Part shown: piece by piece, positions 33,249-43,856 of the stretch
Position numbering within the stretch: position 1 is the stretch's first letter
How the letters are laid out: each line of letters begins with the position of its first letter
Position numbers and translations under genes: made by a program
Assembly: GCF_009856605.1 (NCBI RefSeq)
Contig: NZ_CP047242.1
Span: forward strand, 3,416,001-3,480,000
Length of the DNA: 64,000 nucleotides
From: Trichormus variabilis 0441
GTDB lineage: Bacteria; Cyanobacteriota; Cyanobacteriia; Cyanobacteriales; Nostocaceae
Direction of reading: 5' to 3'
Notes under the pieces: generated by a model
What the model was told of the DNA's origin: nothing
The model's input: the letters and a program-made list of their open reading frames with translations, nothing else
Databases searched by the model: none

Positions 33249-35228
33249 ATGAAAGCTTCAGAAACTAAGTTACAGCAGATTATTGAAGGAGCAAAACAGT
33301 ACCTTGTGCCTTTATTCCAACGACCTTACAGTTGGGACAAAGTTCAGTGGGAAGCATTATGGAGTGACATTGTCGAACTATATACGATGGATGCGCCGCA
33401 CCCTCACTTCATGGGATCTATTGTGACTATGCCAACCCAAGCTGTACCTGAAGGAGTAAGCAAATTCCTGCTGATTGATGGTCAACAACGATTAACAACA
33501 ATATTTATTATCCTCTCAGCTTTGCGAGATAGAGCTAAGGAATTAGAGTTAAAACTAGCTGAAGAAATTAATCAAACTCTTTTAGTAAATCCTTTTAAAG
33601 AAGGATCAGATTATTACAAATTAGAACTAACTAGGTTAAAGTCAGATCGTGAAGCATTTCATCATATTATTAATTCGGAATCACATATTAGTAGTGGGAT
33701 TTCGCAATGTTATCTTTTCTTTCAAAAAAAAATTATCCATAGTGGACTAGAACTTCAAAGAATAAAAAAAGTTATTTGTAGTAAACTTTCTCTGGTAAGT
33801 ATTGTACTAGACTTAGATGATAATCCCTATCTGGTTTTTGAAAGCTTGAATGCTAAAGGAATGCCTCTTACACAAGCTGATTTAATTCGTAACTATTTAT
33901 TTATGAGAATTGATATCAGTAATCAAGAATCAGTCTATACTGATTACTGGAAACCTATGCAGGAAATATTAAAAAATAATTTAACAGATTTTATTCGTCA
34001 CTATCTTAATAAAAGTGGATTTGATGTCAAACAGAGTGAGATTTATTTTGCAACCAAAGAACGAATTAGTAAAAGTGATTCTCTATCTTATTTGAAGGAT
34101 TTATATATATTTGCAGAATACTATGCTAGGCTCTTAGAACCTCAACGAGAACTCAATGAAAATATCAGAAAACATTTATACCGTCTTAATCGTTTAGACA
34201 TTGCCACTGTATATCCTTTTCTTCTTAACTGCTACGATGATTGGGTTCAATCTAAAATTACCGAAGAAGAGTTTATTTCAATTTTAAAAATTATTGAAAA
34301 TTTTTTGATACGACGTTTTATATGTAATGTTCAAACAAGAGGATTAAATAGAATATTTGCATTACTTTACTCAGAGGTTAGCAAAAGATCGAGTTTGGCT
34401 TCTGATGATTTTATCAAGCGTTTGAAATTAAGTCTTCAGAGCCGTAATTATCCGAAAGACGCAGAGTTTAAAGCTAGGTTAATTGATGTAAAGCTATATG
34501 GAGGTAATCGCTCTGAAAAGACAAAGCTTATTCTTGAATCAATTGAGGAATCTTTTAAACATAAGGAAAAAGTGTCTTTCGATGAACTTTCTATTGAACA
34601 TATTATGCCACAAACTCTTAATGAATGGTGGCAAAAAAGTTTAGGAGAAGATTGGGCTATAACTCATGAATTATATTTGCATTCTTTAGGAAATCTCACA
34701 CTTACTGCATATAATCCTGAACTTTCCAATAATGATTTTCTATACAAAAAAACTCACTATAAGAATAGCCATTTAGAGTTAAATAAATATTTTCACCATA
34801 AAGAATTTTGGCGAAGAGAGGATATTGAAGCACGAGCAGAATATCTTGCTGAACGCGCTTTACAAATTTGGGATTATTTTGGCGAAGAGGAAGTAAATCC
34901 GTCGGAATCTAGTATTTTGACTGGTACTACTCCCAAATTACTGCATATATTTGGTCAAGAATATTCCGTTAAAAGCTGGCGGGATGTTTTAGAAACGACT
35001 TTAAATACACTTTCTGATTTAGAGCCTGAGAAATTTAAAGAGATAATGCAGCAATTTCCTAGATTTATAGGAATTGATGAAAAAGATTTTCGTAGTACCC
35101 GCAAACTTAAAAATGGAGTTTTTATTGAAGTTAATTTATCAGCTAAAGATATTGGTGCTTTCTGTAGGAAAGCAATAGAAACAACAGAGTTATCAAGTGA
35201 GGAATGGTATGTTGAAACGGTCACTTAG
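33249..35228 (+). CDS. DUF262/DUF1524 protein, GmrSD-like type IV restriction factor
   Basis: The 659-residue protein has an N-terminal DUF262 (ParB-like NTPase/nickase fold): YLVPLFQRPYSWDKVQWEAL and LIDGQQRLTTIFIILSALR near 75-95, then VFESLNAKGMPLTQADLIRN. A C-terminal DUF1524 HNH-type nuclease has SIEHIMPQTLNEWW near 448, HSLGNLTLTAYN near 478 and KYFHHKEFW. GmrSD-type enzymes restrict DNA with modified bases such as glucosylated hydroxymethylcytosine. The last 100 residues (from about 560) form an extra domain I do not recognise. The gene is AT-rich and I see no HIP1 octamer in it, unlike its neighbours, suggesting transfer. Antitoxin-like genes follow. Confidence 0.88.
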   Translation: MKASETKLQQIIEGAKQYLVPLFQRPYSWDKVQWEALWSDIVELYTMDAPHPHFMGSIVTMPTQAVPEGVSKFLLIDGQQRLTTIFIILSALRDRAKELELKLAEEINQTLLVNPFKEGSDYYKLELTRLKSDREAFHHIINSESHISSGISQCYLFFQKKIIHSGLELQRIKKVICSKLSLVSIVLDLDDNPYLVFESLNAKGMPLTQADLIRNYLFMRIDISNQESVYTDYWKPMQEILKNNLTDFIRHYLNKSGFDVKQSEIYFATKERISKSDSLSYLKDLYIFAEYYARLLEPQRELNENIRKHLYRLNRLDIATVYPFLLNCYDDWVQSKITEEEFISILKIIENFLIRRFICNVQTRGLNRIFALLYSEVSKRSSLASDDFIKRLKLSLQSRNYPKDAEFKARLIDVKLYGGNRSEKTKLILESIEESFKHKEKVSFDELSIEHIMPQTLNEWWQKSLGEDWAITHELYLHSLGNLTLTAYNPELSNNDFLYKKTHYKNSHLELNKYFHHKEFWRREDIEARAEYLAERALQIWDYFGEEEVNPSESSILTGTTPKLLHIFGQEYSVKSWRDVLETTLNTLSDLEPEKFKEIMQQFPRFIGIDEKDFRSTRKLKNGVFIEVNLSAKDIGAFCRKAIETTELSSEEWYVETVT

Positions 35229-35292
35229 CTTGACGATCGCACTCAAACTAAAGCTAAAATAATGAAGCGTAGTCTTGTAAAAATGATGAGTA

Positions 35293-35493
35293 ATGAAAAT
35301 TAAAGCAGTTATCTGGCAAGAAGATGATGTATGGTGTGGTTCTGTACCAGCTTTACCAGGATGTCACACTTGGGCAGATAGCTACGAACATCTATTAGAA
35401 ATGTTACAAGATGCGATTCAAGGCTGGCTGGAAGTTGCTAGTGAACGAGAAGAGCTTGAACCAGAGCAACAGATTATTGAACTATCACTATGA
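35293..35493 (+). CDS. HicB-like antitoxin
   Basis: The 66-residue protein, MKIKAVIWQEDDVWCGSVPA then LPGCHTWADSYEHLLEMLQ and DAIQGWLEVA, matches the HicB partial RNase H-like fold (typical LPGCxTxGxTxEEA). It has no C-terminal DNA-binding extension and no hicA neighbour, so it may be an orphan. It is followed 9 bases later by a DUF433 gene. Confidence 0.8.
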   Translation: MKIKAVIWQEDDVWCGSVPALPGCHTWADSYEHLLEMLQDAIQGWLEVASEREELEPEQQIIELSL

Positions 35494-35502
35494 AATCAGA
35501 TT

Positions 35503-35733
35503 ATGACCGTAAATTACCACAATATTATTACCATTGAACCAGGAAAAAGAGGCGGTAAACCTTGTATTCGGGGAATGCGAATAACTGTGTATGATGTGTT
35601 ATCTTATCTTGCTTCTGGTATGACATACGAGGAAATACTTGATGATTTTCCTTATTTAACGCAAGAAGATATTTTAGCTTGCCTTAGCTATGCAGCCGAT
35701 AGAGAAAGGCAAATGCTTACTATACCAGCATGA
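35503..35733 (+). CDS. DUF433 antitoxin
   Basis: The 76-residue protein shows the full DUF433 signature: ITIEPGKRGGKPCIRGMRIT, VYDVLSYLASGMTYEEILDD, then FPYLTQEDILACLSYAADRE. It would repress and neutralise a DUF5615 PIN-like toxin. The cognate toxin start overlaps its stop (ATGA at 35730) but is truncated. Confidence 0.88.
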   Translation: MTVNYHNIITIEPGKRGGKPCIRGMRITVYDVLSYLASGMTYEEILDDFPYLTQEDILACLSYAADRERQMLTIPA

Positions 35734-35804
35734 AATTACTTTTTGACCATAATCTCTCACCTCGATTAGTAGATCAATTGGCGGTTAGTTGTAGCTTGAG
35801 ATAA
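35730..35804 (+). pseudogene. Truncated DUF5615 PIN-like toxin (24 codons)
   Basis: The frame begins MKLLFDHNLSPRLVDQLA, the expected toxin N-terminus with its first acidic residue, then departs from the family and stops at 35802-35804. The remaining 90 or so residues are absent. Its 3' end overlaps, on the opposite strand, the end of the 235-residue gene, which suggests a rearrangement joined the two. Confidence 0.78.
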
Positions 35805-36481
35805 TTGATAAAATCTAGCAGTTCTGTTTCAGAAAGTTGATAGCGCGATCGCTTGCCATACTTTTGCTGTAAAAATTCTCTTCCCTGCTCTGGACTCCAA
35901 TTTAATTGAGATAAATATGTATCAGTTTGAGCGATAAAACCTTCACGATGCTTAGATGAAGTAAAATCTTGATTAACATTTTGAATATTATTAATTTTTA
36001 GACTAACTTTCTGCCCTAAAGCTTGCCAATCTGTTTCTTTATGTCCATCCCAGCTAACACCTACAGCACGGTAAGTTAGTGGGTTATAGATTGTACAAAA
36101 TACAATTGTTTTATCCCCAGGACTAACAGCAATGGTTAGAGGGTGACGCAATTGCTCGCAGGTCAAAACATCAAGTGAAAGTAACAAACTTTTAGCAAAG
36201 TAAGATTCGCTTCCCGAACGTACAACATACGGCTTATCTGCCAAAATATGTAAGTCAGTTTTTTCCTTTTCTCCATGAGAAGTTTCAACTTTTTTATCAA
36301 TTTCAATTCCTGTAATTAAGCCTGTCAAAGCTTTGTCATAAATGGGAATTGGCTTTGTATCATCTGAAAGCGTATACCAACAGTGATCATGTTCTTTACT
36401 AACAAAAACATATTGAGGCTTGGGGATAGAGCCGAACCCTAATTTTACATTCATACCTGATTTAAATAAATGTGTCGTCAA
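35774..36481 (-). CDS. Conserved hypothetical protein with cyanobacterial C-terminal motif
   Basis: The 235-residue soluble protein has no recognised catalytic domain. The first 150 residues look beta-rich (VKLGFGSIPKPQYVFV, ALTGLITGIEIDKKV, TIAVSPGDKTIVFCTIYNP). The last 45, LNWSPEQGREFLQQKYGKRS followed by YQLSETELLDFINYLKLQ, match a short helical module that I recall at the C-termini of diverse cyanobacterial proteins. The gene overlaps the truncated toxin tail-to-tail by 31 bases. Confidence 0.7.
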   Translation of the reverse strand: MTTHLFKSGMNVKLGFGSIPKPQYVFVSKEHDHCWYTLSDDTKPIPIYDKALTGLITGIEIDKKVETSHGEKEKTDLHILADKPYVVRSGSESYFAKSLLLSLDVLTCEQLRHPLTIAVSPGDKTIVFCTIYNPLTYRAVGVSWDGHKETDWQALGQKVSLKINNIQNVNQDFTSSKHREGFIAQTDTYLSQLNWSPEQGREFLQQKYGKRSRYQLSETELLDFINYLKLQLTAN

Positions 36482-36584
36482 GCGCTGAGCTTGTTATTTA
36501 TATAGTTCCCCAATTCTCAAATCAATTAACATCAAATATATTGCATTAGCAAACTTAATCGAAGTGGATTATGGTCAAATTAAA

Positions 36585-36616
36585 ACTCACGCACAGATAA
36601 AATCTGATGCGTGAGT
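36585..36616. other. Strong perfect-armed hairpin upstream of the 235-residue gene
   Basis: ACTCACGCA, CAGAT, loop AAA, ATCTG, A, TGCGTGAGT gives a stem of about 14 bp with one bulge. The outer arms resemble the MITE terminal repeat (ACTTACGCA), so it may be a solo remnant formed by internal deletion. No T-run follows. Confidence 0.55.
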
Positions 36617-36713
36617 ATAAGCTTACTTGAAGTATTTGACCAGGAAATTATTAAATGCGATGTTCTACGAACGACAAGAGGTCATAGCCGAAAACAATCC
36701 ATTTACAGTTTTT

Positions 36714-37451
36714 TTAATTTCCAGCCATTGTTTCTGGCTCAAAACCCAAGGTTTTTAATCTTTCTGTCAAAATATGGACTTGTTCTTCTGCTTCTAAACG
36801 TCGTTGTGATTCAAAATTTGCCCGTTGTTCTGCATCCAAAATACGTTCCTCTGGGGTAAGCAACCTTTCCCCTTTTTCGTTATACCAATACAACCACTCC
36901 CGCGCTATACCTTGATAAATGCCACGTTCTCTTCCAATTCCTAAACCAATTTCTGGTAGCCAAATTGGATCTCCTGACATGAGGATATATTCCCCATCTT
37001 CTAACCGATACACTTCCAGAGGAGATTTCTTGCGTCGAAAAGGGTTGTACACAACGTAGTACAAAATTCCTAATTCTTTTGCATAGAGTTCTTTTTTGCT
37101 GCTATATTCTCCTAAATGTTTCGGGGAAGCAACCTCCACCACTAAAACAGGTGGCTTTTGTTCTTCCCACAATACATAACTCAGGCGTAAGTCCCCATCA
37201 ATAAAACGCTTAACCTCTATGCTGAGAAAACCATCTGGTACAATGGCAGATTTTTTAGGGTCATAGTATATGCCCATATTTACACCAAAGTACCAATCCC
37301 AACGATCTGACCACACTAAAGCTAGTGTTGACTTTAACAAGCTAGGAATTAAATCTTGTAGTTCATTATCCACAGGCGTATCATCAGAATCGGGTAACTC
37401 TTCAGACGATGGTAAACAGTGTAACGGGTTGTAGTTTAACATAAGTCGCAT
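36714..37451 (-). CDS. Uma2-family (DUF820) putative restriction endonuclease
   Basis: The 245-residue protein shows the PD-(D/E)XK-like Uma2 core: IVPDGFLSI with the Asp, PPVLVVEVASPKHLG with the Glu-x-x pattern, KKELYAKELGILYYVVYNP and LEVYRLEDGEY. A C-terminal coiled coil (ILDAEQRANFESQRRLEAEE) is typical of the cyanobacterial expansion of this family. Function is unproven in most members. The start ATG 37451 has an alternative ATG three codons later. Confidence 0.87.
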   Translation of the reverse strand: MRLMLNYNPLHCLPSSEELPDSDDTPVDNELQDLIPSLLKSTLALVWSDRWDWYFGVNMGIYYDPKKSAIVPDGFLSIEVKRFIDGDLRLSYVLWEEQKPPVLVVEVASPKHLGEYSSKKELYAKELGILYYVVYNPFRRKKSPLEVYRLEDGEYILMSGDPIWLPEIGLGIGRERGIYQGIAREWLYWYNEKGERLLTPEERILDAEQRANFESQRRLEAEEQVHILTERLKTLGFEPETMAGN

Positions 37452-37875
37452 TACCTATTCCTAATTTTCTATAGGATTGATTATCAAAAACAAATTGATT
37501 TATTTTCTAATTGTCTTTGTGATAGGGGACTAATACTTGATTTTTGAAATATAGGTAGGGGAGCCACTGCGCCCTTACGGGTTTCCCTGCTTAGAGCAAG
37601 TGGCGTTGGGTAATGCCCACCAAAACCATGAGCCGGTGGGTATTGCCCACCCTACAGATACTGAAAATTTTATGTGCAAGTGCAGGCTACGCCAACAGAA
37701 ATCGAATCGGATTCCTATAGAGATTTTAGAGTTAGCTTCAGCACTCAAGTGTGTTAATAAATTTAAATTATTTATCAACAGTAATGTCTACAACAATACT
37801 TCCTTGCGTGGTAAAAAAAGAGCAGGTACACAACCCGCTCCTTCAAGAATATAAGTAGAAATGATGAAGCACCAG
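37452..37875. other. Intergenic region with dispersed repeat
   Basis: The 424 bases between divergently arranged Uma2 (upstream side) and the ndhD 3' end hold the repeat at 37579-37655. Short open frames on both strands coincide with the repeat and are not called. Confidence 0.55.
37579..37655 (-). repeat. 77-bp dispersed repeat, copy A
   Basis: Read on the minus strand it runs GTAGGGTGGGCAATACCCAC, then TGGTGGGCATTACCCAACGC, CACTTGCTC and GCAGGGAAACCC. The same order appears at 59803-59880 on the plus strand with few differences. Each half is itself a GTGGGCA/TGCCCAC-type palindrome. Confidence 0.8.
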
Positions 37876-39456
37876 TTAATTACCAATTACTGGCGCACTT
37901 AAGGAAACTTTTGGTGCTTCTGGTTTTTCCTGTGCCAAAGTCGGGACAGAATCACGTAACCTTGCTGTCAGTTGTACAGTTGTAGCGTCGTACATCTGAG
38001 TTAGTAGCTTGGGATAGAAACCAATACCAATAATTGGCACTAGTAGACAAGCAATGACAAATACTTCGCGGGGTTCAGCATCTATGAGTTGCTGATGAGA
38101 AACTAATTCTTCGTTTTCTTTACCGTAGAAAATTTCCCGCAGCATTGACAGAAGATAAATTGGAGTTAAAATTACCCCAACTGCCATAAGGAATACCACG
38201 ATGACCTTAAATGTGGAGCTATAAGCATCGCTGGTAGCAAAGCCGACGAATACCATTAATTCTGCTACGAAGCCACTCATTCCCGGCAATGCTAAAGAAG
38301 CCATTGAACAAGCTGTGAACATAGCGAAAATTTTGGGCATTCGCTTACCGACACCGCCCATCTCATCTAACATCAGGGTATGTGTCCGGTCATAAGTCGC
38401 ACCGACGAGGAAGAATAAACTTGCCCCGATTAAACCGTGGGAGACCATTTGTAACACTGCTCCACTCAAACCCAAATCGGTGAAGGAAGCAAACCCGATA
38501 ATCACAAAGCCCATATGGGAAATTGAGGAGTAAGCGATCTTCCGCTTGAGGTTACGCTGGGCAAAGGATGTTAAGGCAGCGTAGATGATGTTAACTACCC
38601 CCAAGACAACCAGCACAGGTGCGAAATAAGCATGGGCATCGGGTAAAATGCCAGCGTTCATCCGAATCAGGGCATAACCACCCATTTTCAGCAGAATACC
38701 TGCCAGTAACATATGCGCGGGGGCTGTAGCTTCGCCGTGGGCATCTGGCAACCAAGTATGTAGGGGAATGATGGGTAATTTGATGGCGTAGGCAATCAGG
38801 AAGCCAGCATATAGCAACAATTGGAAATTTAAGGCGTAATCTTTGAGAGCGAGCGATCGCATATCAAAGGTGACATTATCGCCATAAAAGGCCATTGTCA
38901 AAGCGGCTAATAAAATAAACAGCGAACCACCAGCCGTGTACAAAATAAATTTGGTGGCTGCGTACTGCCGCTTTTTACCTCCCCAAATTGCCAGCAACAA
39001 GTAAACGGGGATTAACTCCAACTCCCACACCAGGAAAAACAGTAGGAGATCCTGAACGGCAAATACGGCGATTTGACCGCCATACATAGCCAGGAGCAAA
39101 AAGTAAAATAGCCTGGGCTTTAAGGTCACAGGCCAGGCTGCTAAGGTGGCTAGGGTGGTGATGAATCCAGTCAAAATAATCAGGGGCATAGACAAGCCGT
39201 CTGCGCCCACAGACCAGTTCAAATCCAGTTGCGGTACCCAAGGGTAACTCTCCACCAACTGTAAATCGGGATTGGCGAAGTCGTAACTGGTATAAAACGC
39301 GTAAACAATCAGGGCAAAATCAATCAACCCTACGATGAGGGCATACCAACGGATGGTTTTGCCGTCTTTATCGGGAATGATGGGAATCAGTAGTGACGCG
39401 GCTATCGGTAGTAAAATAATCGTCGTCAGCCACGGAAAATTAGCTGTATTCATCAC
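37876..39456 (-). CDS. ndhD: NAD(P)H-quinone oxidoreductase subunit 4 (NdhD1)
   Basis: NdhD is an antiporter-like proton-pumping subunit of cyanobacterial NDH-1 in the thylakoid membrane. The 526 residues form about 14 helices. Family marks are the Glu-containing [20 protein letters not shown], the Lys helix in [13 protein letters not shown] form ([13 protein letters not shown]), [37 protein letters not shown] and [13 protein letters not shown]. It lies downstream of ndhF on the same strand with a 259-base gap. The ndhF-ndhD pair with no cupA or sbtA beside it suggests the D1/F1 (respiratory and cyclic) type rather than the CO2-uptake D3/F3 type. Confidence 0.95.
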   Translation of the reverse strand: MMNTANFPWLTTIILLPIAASLLIPIIPDKDGKTIRWYALIVGLIDFALIVYAFYTSYDFANPDLQLVESYPWVPQLDLNWSVGADGLSMPLIILTGFITTLATLAAWPVTLKPRLFYFLLLAMYGGQIAVFAVQDLLLFFLVWELELIPVYLLLAIWGGKKRQYAATKFILYTAGGSLFILLAALTMAFYGDNVTFDMRSLALKDYALNFQLLLYAGFLIAYAIKLPIIPLHTWLPDAHGEATAPAHMLLAGILLKMGGYALIRMNAGILPDAHAYFAPVLVVLGVVNIIYAALTSFAQRNLKRKIAYSSISHMGFVIIGFASFTDLGLSGAVLQMVSHGLIGASLFFLVGATYDRTHTLMLDEMGGVGKRMPKIFAMFTACSMASLALPGMSGFVAELMVFVGFATSDAYSSTFKVIVVFLMAVGVILTPIYLLSMLREIFYGKENEELVSHQQLIDAEPREVFVIACLLVPIIGIGFYPKLLTQMYDATTVQLTARLRDSVPTLAQEKPEAPKVSLSAPVIGN

Positions 39457-39672
39457 AATTCTTCTGCTATTAAATTCATGTTTGCCAATAAGCCACTAGC
39501 TTATTAACTAGCAGCTTTTTGACGATTTGGCATTGATTGTTAGGTTGATTTAAACAACATAAAGAAAGATGAAGGCGGGTTAAGCTATACCCAGTCCTTC
39601 ATCCCCATACAATATACTTCTTGCCCAATCATTAACCGTTTAGTTAGCAGAAGTTTAGTTTTTAGCACCAGG

Positions 39673-39710
39673 GTGCTGAGTAAAAACATAGTTCAGCTTT
39701 AACTCAGCAC
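39673..39710 (-). terminator. Stem-loop between ndhF and ndhD
   Basis: GTGCTGAGT (39673-39681) and ACTCAGCAC (39702-39710) form a perfect 9-bp stem just 5 bases past the ndhF stop. On the transcribed strand it is followed by a second small GGTGCT-containing repeat and a short A-rich run, not a strong T-run. It may attenuate readthrough into ndhD or protect the ndhF 3' end. Confidence 0.5.
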
Positions 39711-39715
39711 AAAAG

Positions 39716-41809
<2,094 letters not shown>

Positions 41810-41883
41810 TGACGTGTACTTTTAGGATTCTTGACTAAATTGTCGGAACTGTTAATAATTGTGACACACACCCTTGAGGATAA

Positions 41884-41917
41884 AATACCCCACCCAATAA
41901 CAATTGAGTGGGGTATT
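41884..41917 (-). terminator. Rho-independent terminator of the thioredoxin-like gene
   Basis: AATACCCCACCCAAT and ATTGAGTGGGGTATT form a stem of about 15 bp with a 4-base loop; on the minus strand TTTTA follows. It lies between the thioredoxin-like gene and ndhF and should insulate ndhF. Confidence 0.8.
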
Positions 41918-42002
41918 AAGCATGGTTTTAGATTTGGGGACTGGAGACTGGGAATTGGGTCAAATTTTCCCCAATTCCCAAGACTTAACACCCAATTTCT
42001 TA

Positions 42003-42389
42003 TCACGCTGTCCGACATTCTAAGTCTGCCGTTTTAGAGCTACTGTAGGCTTTAGGGCGGTTGGTATAACTGAGTCTGATTTCTTCCAACGCCAATCGTA
42101 AGTCATCTCTGCCGCGAAACCCTTCTAGACGATGGCGAATGATCCCATTTTCAATCAAAAGTAACGTGGGCAAAGACTTTAAACGATAAGTGTTAGAAAG
42201 TTTGAAATTCTCGTCAGCGTTCACCCCAACTAGTTTAATTTGTTCGCCGCATTGAGATTGAAATTGTAATAACAAAGGGTGGATAATGCGACACAACCCA
42301 CACCAGGGTGCTTCAAAATTTACTAAAACCGGAACCGGAGATTCTAAAACTTCTTGAGTAAATGTCCGCTCACTAACCGACAACACCAT
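42003..42389 (-). CDS. Thioredoxin-fold protein with WCGLC active site
   Basis: I start at ATG 42389 (MVLSVSERTFTQEV), giving 128 residues. The thioredoxin fold is clear: VPVLVNFEAPWCGLCRIIHP, VGVNADENFKLSNTYRLKS, and the cis-Pro in LPTLLLIENGIIRHRLEGF. The active site is WCGLC instead of WCGPC; loss of the proline usually shifts redox potential. A short C-terminal tail contains an extra Cys near the end (ADLECRTA). It probably reduces protein disulfides. It ends in a strong terminator. Confidence 0.88.
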   Translation of the reverse strand: MVLSVSERTFTQEVLESPVPVLVNFEAPWCGLCRIIHPLLLQFQSQCGEQIKLVGVNADENFKLSNTYRLKSLPTLLLIENGIIRHRLEGFRGRDDLRLALEEIRLSYTNRPKAYSSSKTADLECRTA

Positions 42390-42767
42390 GACGCCTCTAG
42401 AGTTATAGGGTTTTACTATCAAACTAGCTATCAGCAGAAGAAGTTAGCAAGCTAGTTAATGTTTTATAGCAGCTATATTTCAGTACCGCCTTTGACTGCG
42501 GTAAAAAAGCCAGCAGATTCTAAAAACCAATTTTAAGCTTTGGTCATGCCGATCGCTTCTACTGGAAAGAGTATTTTGGCTACTTTGCCGGATACTCTCC
42601 AAGAGATTTGATTGCTCGGCAATGTGCCACTATAAAAATTGCAAAACGGATCAACAGACCCCCACTAACAGCTGTTTCAATTTATCCTACATTGATTTGG
42701 TAGCAATTGATAAGTGGAAATTTTCCTTGAGTTAGTATTTTCTTCTGATAGTGGGGATCATGTGAAA
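42390..42767. other. Intergenic, promoter region for the thioredoxin-like gene
   Basis: The 378 bases hold no gene or repeat that I can support. One GATCGC partial HIP1 site lies near 42551. Confidence 0.45.
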
Positions 42768-43484
42768 CTACCAGTTTAACCTACTAGTTGCTACAAACAA
42801 CAGGGGGTGCGCCCACCAAAGTAAAGCGACAAAAATACCAACTCCTAAATATGCAGGGCGGATAAATTCTTCCCACTTGATAGATTGACGACCATCAATA
42901 ATTGCGGCAAAGGGAATGATTGAGGTGCGCTGTTTCACAATTTCAAAAGCTTCGCCGTAACGCTTGCTCAAACGGCGATCGCCATGCCAAACTCCAAATA
43001 AATGGTGCAAAATCAGCCCAAAAGAAGTCACAAGGGTAAAGCTTGTACCTAACCATAGAGTATGGGCAATACACCAAATTACCTGTCCTACCATTTGGGG
43101 ATGACGGGTAATCCGAATAATTCCTGTTTCATACAAGTGTACTTGGGGCTTTTGAATAGCCGCAATTTCTAGTAGATTGAAGGTGGCAGGATACAAAAAC
43201 AAAAATGAAATAGCTGATAATACCCAAACTACAGCCTGTACTCCTGGTACATTCTGTACCTGCCAAAGTTGCAACCCGTCGTAACGGTGATTAAAGAAGT
43301 AAATAATCAATATGACAGCCAACGGTAGACTGACTAATGCAAAAAAAATGCGATAAAGCCTTGGCCCAATGTACTTTTCTGCCCAAGGTCGTAACGCAGC
43401 GCCGCCACTGTGGGCGATCGCAAAAGTTAATTGTAACCCCAGCATGACAAAATGACTCGGAGTCAACCAAGGATTCAGCATCAT
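42768..43484 (-). CDS. NnrU-family membrane protein, homologue of plant 15-cis-zeta-carotene isomerase (Z-ISO)
   Basis: The 238-residue protein has six predicted helices. The stretch RITRHPQMVGQVIWCIAHTL, then HHLFGVWHGDRRLSKRYGEA and VKQRTSIIPFAAIIDGRQ, closely follows my memory of plant Z-ISO. That enzyme uses heme b to isomerise 9,15,9'-tri-cis-zeta-carotene in carotenoid synthesis. The His residues in AHSGG and RHPQM are candidate heme ligands. NnrU proteins of denitrifiers share the fold, so a Z-ISO-like activity is inference. It is oriented divergently from rbcR. Confidence 0.83.
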   Translation of the reverse strand: MMLNPWLTPSHFVMLGLQLTFAIAHSGGAALRPWAEKYIGPRLYRIFFALVSLPLAVILIIYFFNHRYDGLQLWQVQNVPGVQAVVWVLSAISFLFLYPATFNLLEIAAIQKPQVHLYETGIIRITRHPQMVGQVIWCIAHTLWLGTSFTLVTSFGLILHHLFGVWHGDRRLSKRYGEAFEIVKQRTSIIPFAAIIDGRQSIKWEEFIRPAYLGVGIFVALLWWAHPLLFVATSRLNW

Positions 43485-43856
43485 AGATACAGGTGAAGTA
43501 ATTTAAAGAAAAGTTAATTCCATACAACCAATACCACAAAGTATTCAACAGGAGACTTTCAACAAGATTGTTGTGGTACTGTCTTTTTCTATTCCCGCCT
43601 CCAAGTTATAAGATGCAATAAATCATGCTCAGTAGCGCTACGCAGAATTTAAAATTCAAAATTCCTCTGGGAACGTTGGCCGGTGTCGGTTTCCGTCTCG
43701 CCCAATTTTTACAAAATTCAAAAAGCTTATATTTTAAGCTTTCCCTGATTTAGAATTGAGTATTTTATTCACGCCGTCGTGTACTAATAGTTGCAAAGCT
43801 ATAAAACATGATTTATTGCTAACGTTGCTCCTTTCAAAGTTCGTGGGTTGAGCCTT
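43485..43856. other. Divergent promoter region between Z-ISO-like gene and rbcR
   Basis: The 372 bases contain GAATTTAAAATTCAAAATTC-type AT-rich inverted motifs near 43646-43667 and no gene. LysR regulators often bind such divergent regions, but I see no clear T-N11-A operator that I can defend. Confidence 0.45.

Noticed and set aside
36611..36859. 82-codon plus frame
   Set aside because: It overlaps the Uma2 3' end on the other strand and starts next to a hairpin; no protein features.
37600..37854. Short frames over the 77-bp repeat
   Set aside because: The open reading is a by-product of the repeat; no ribosome site.
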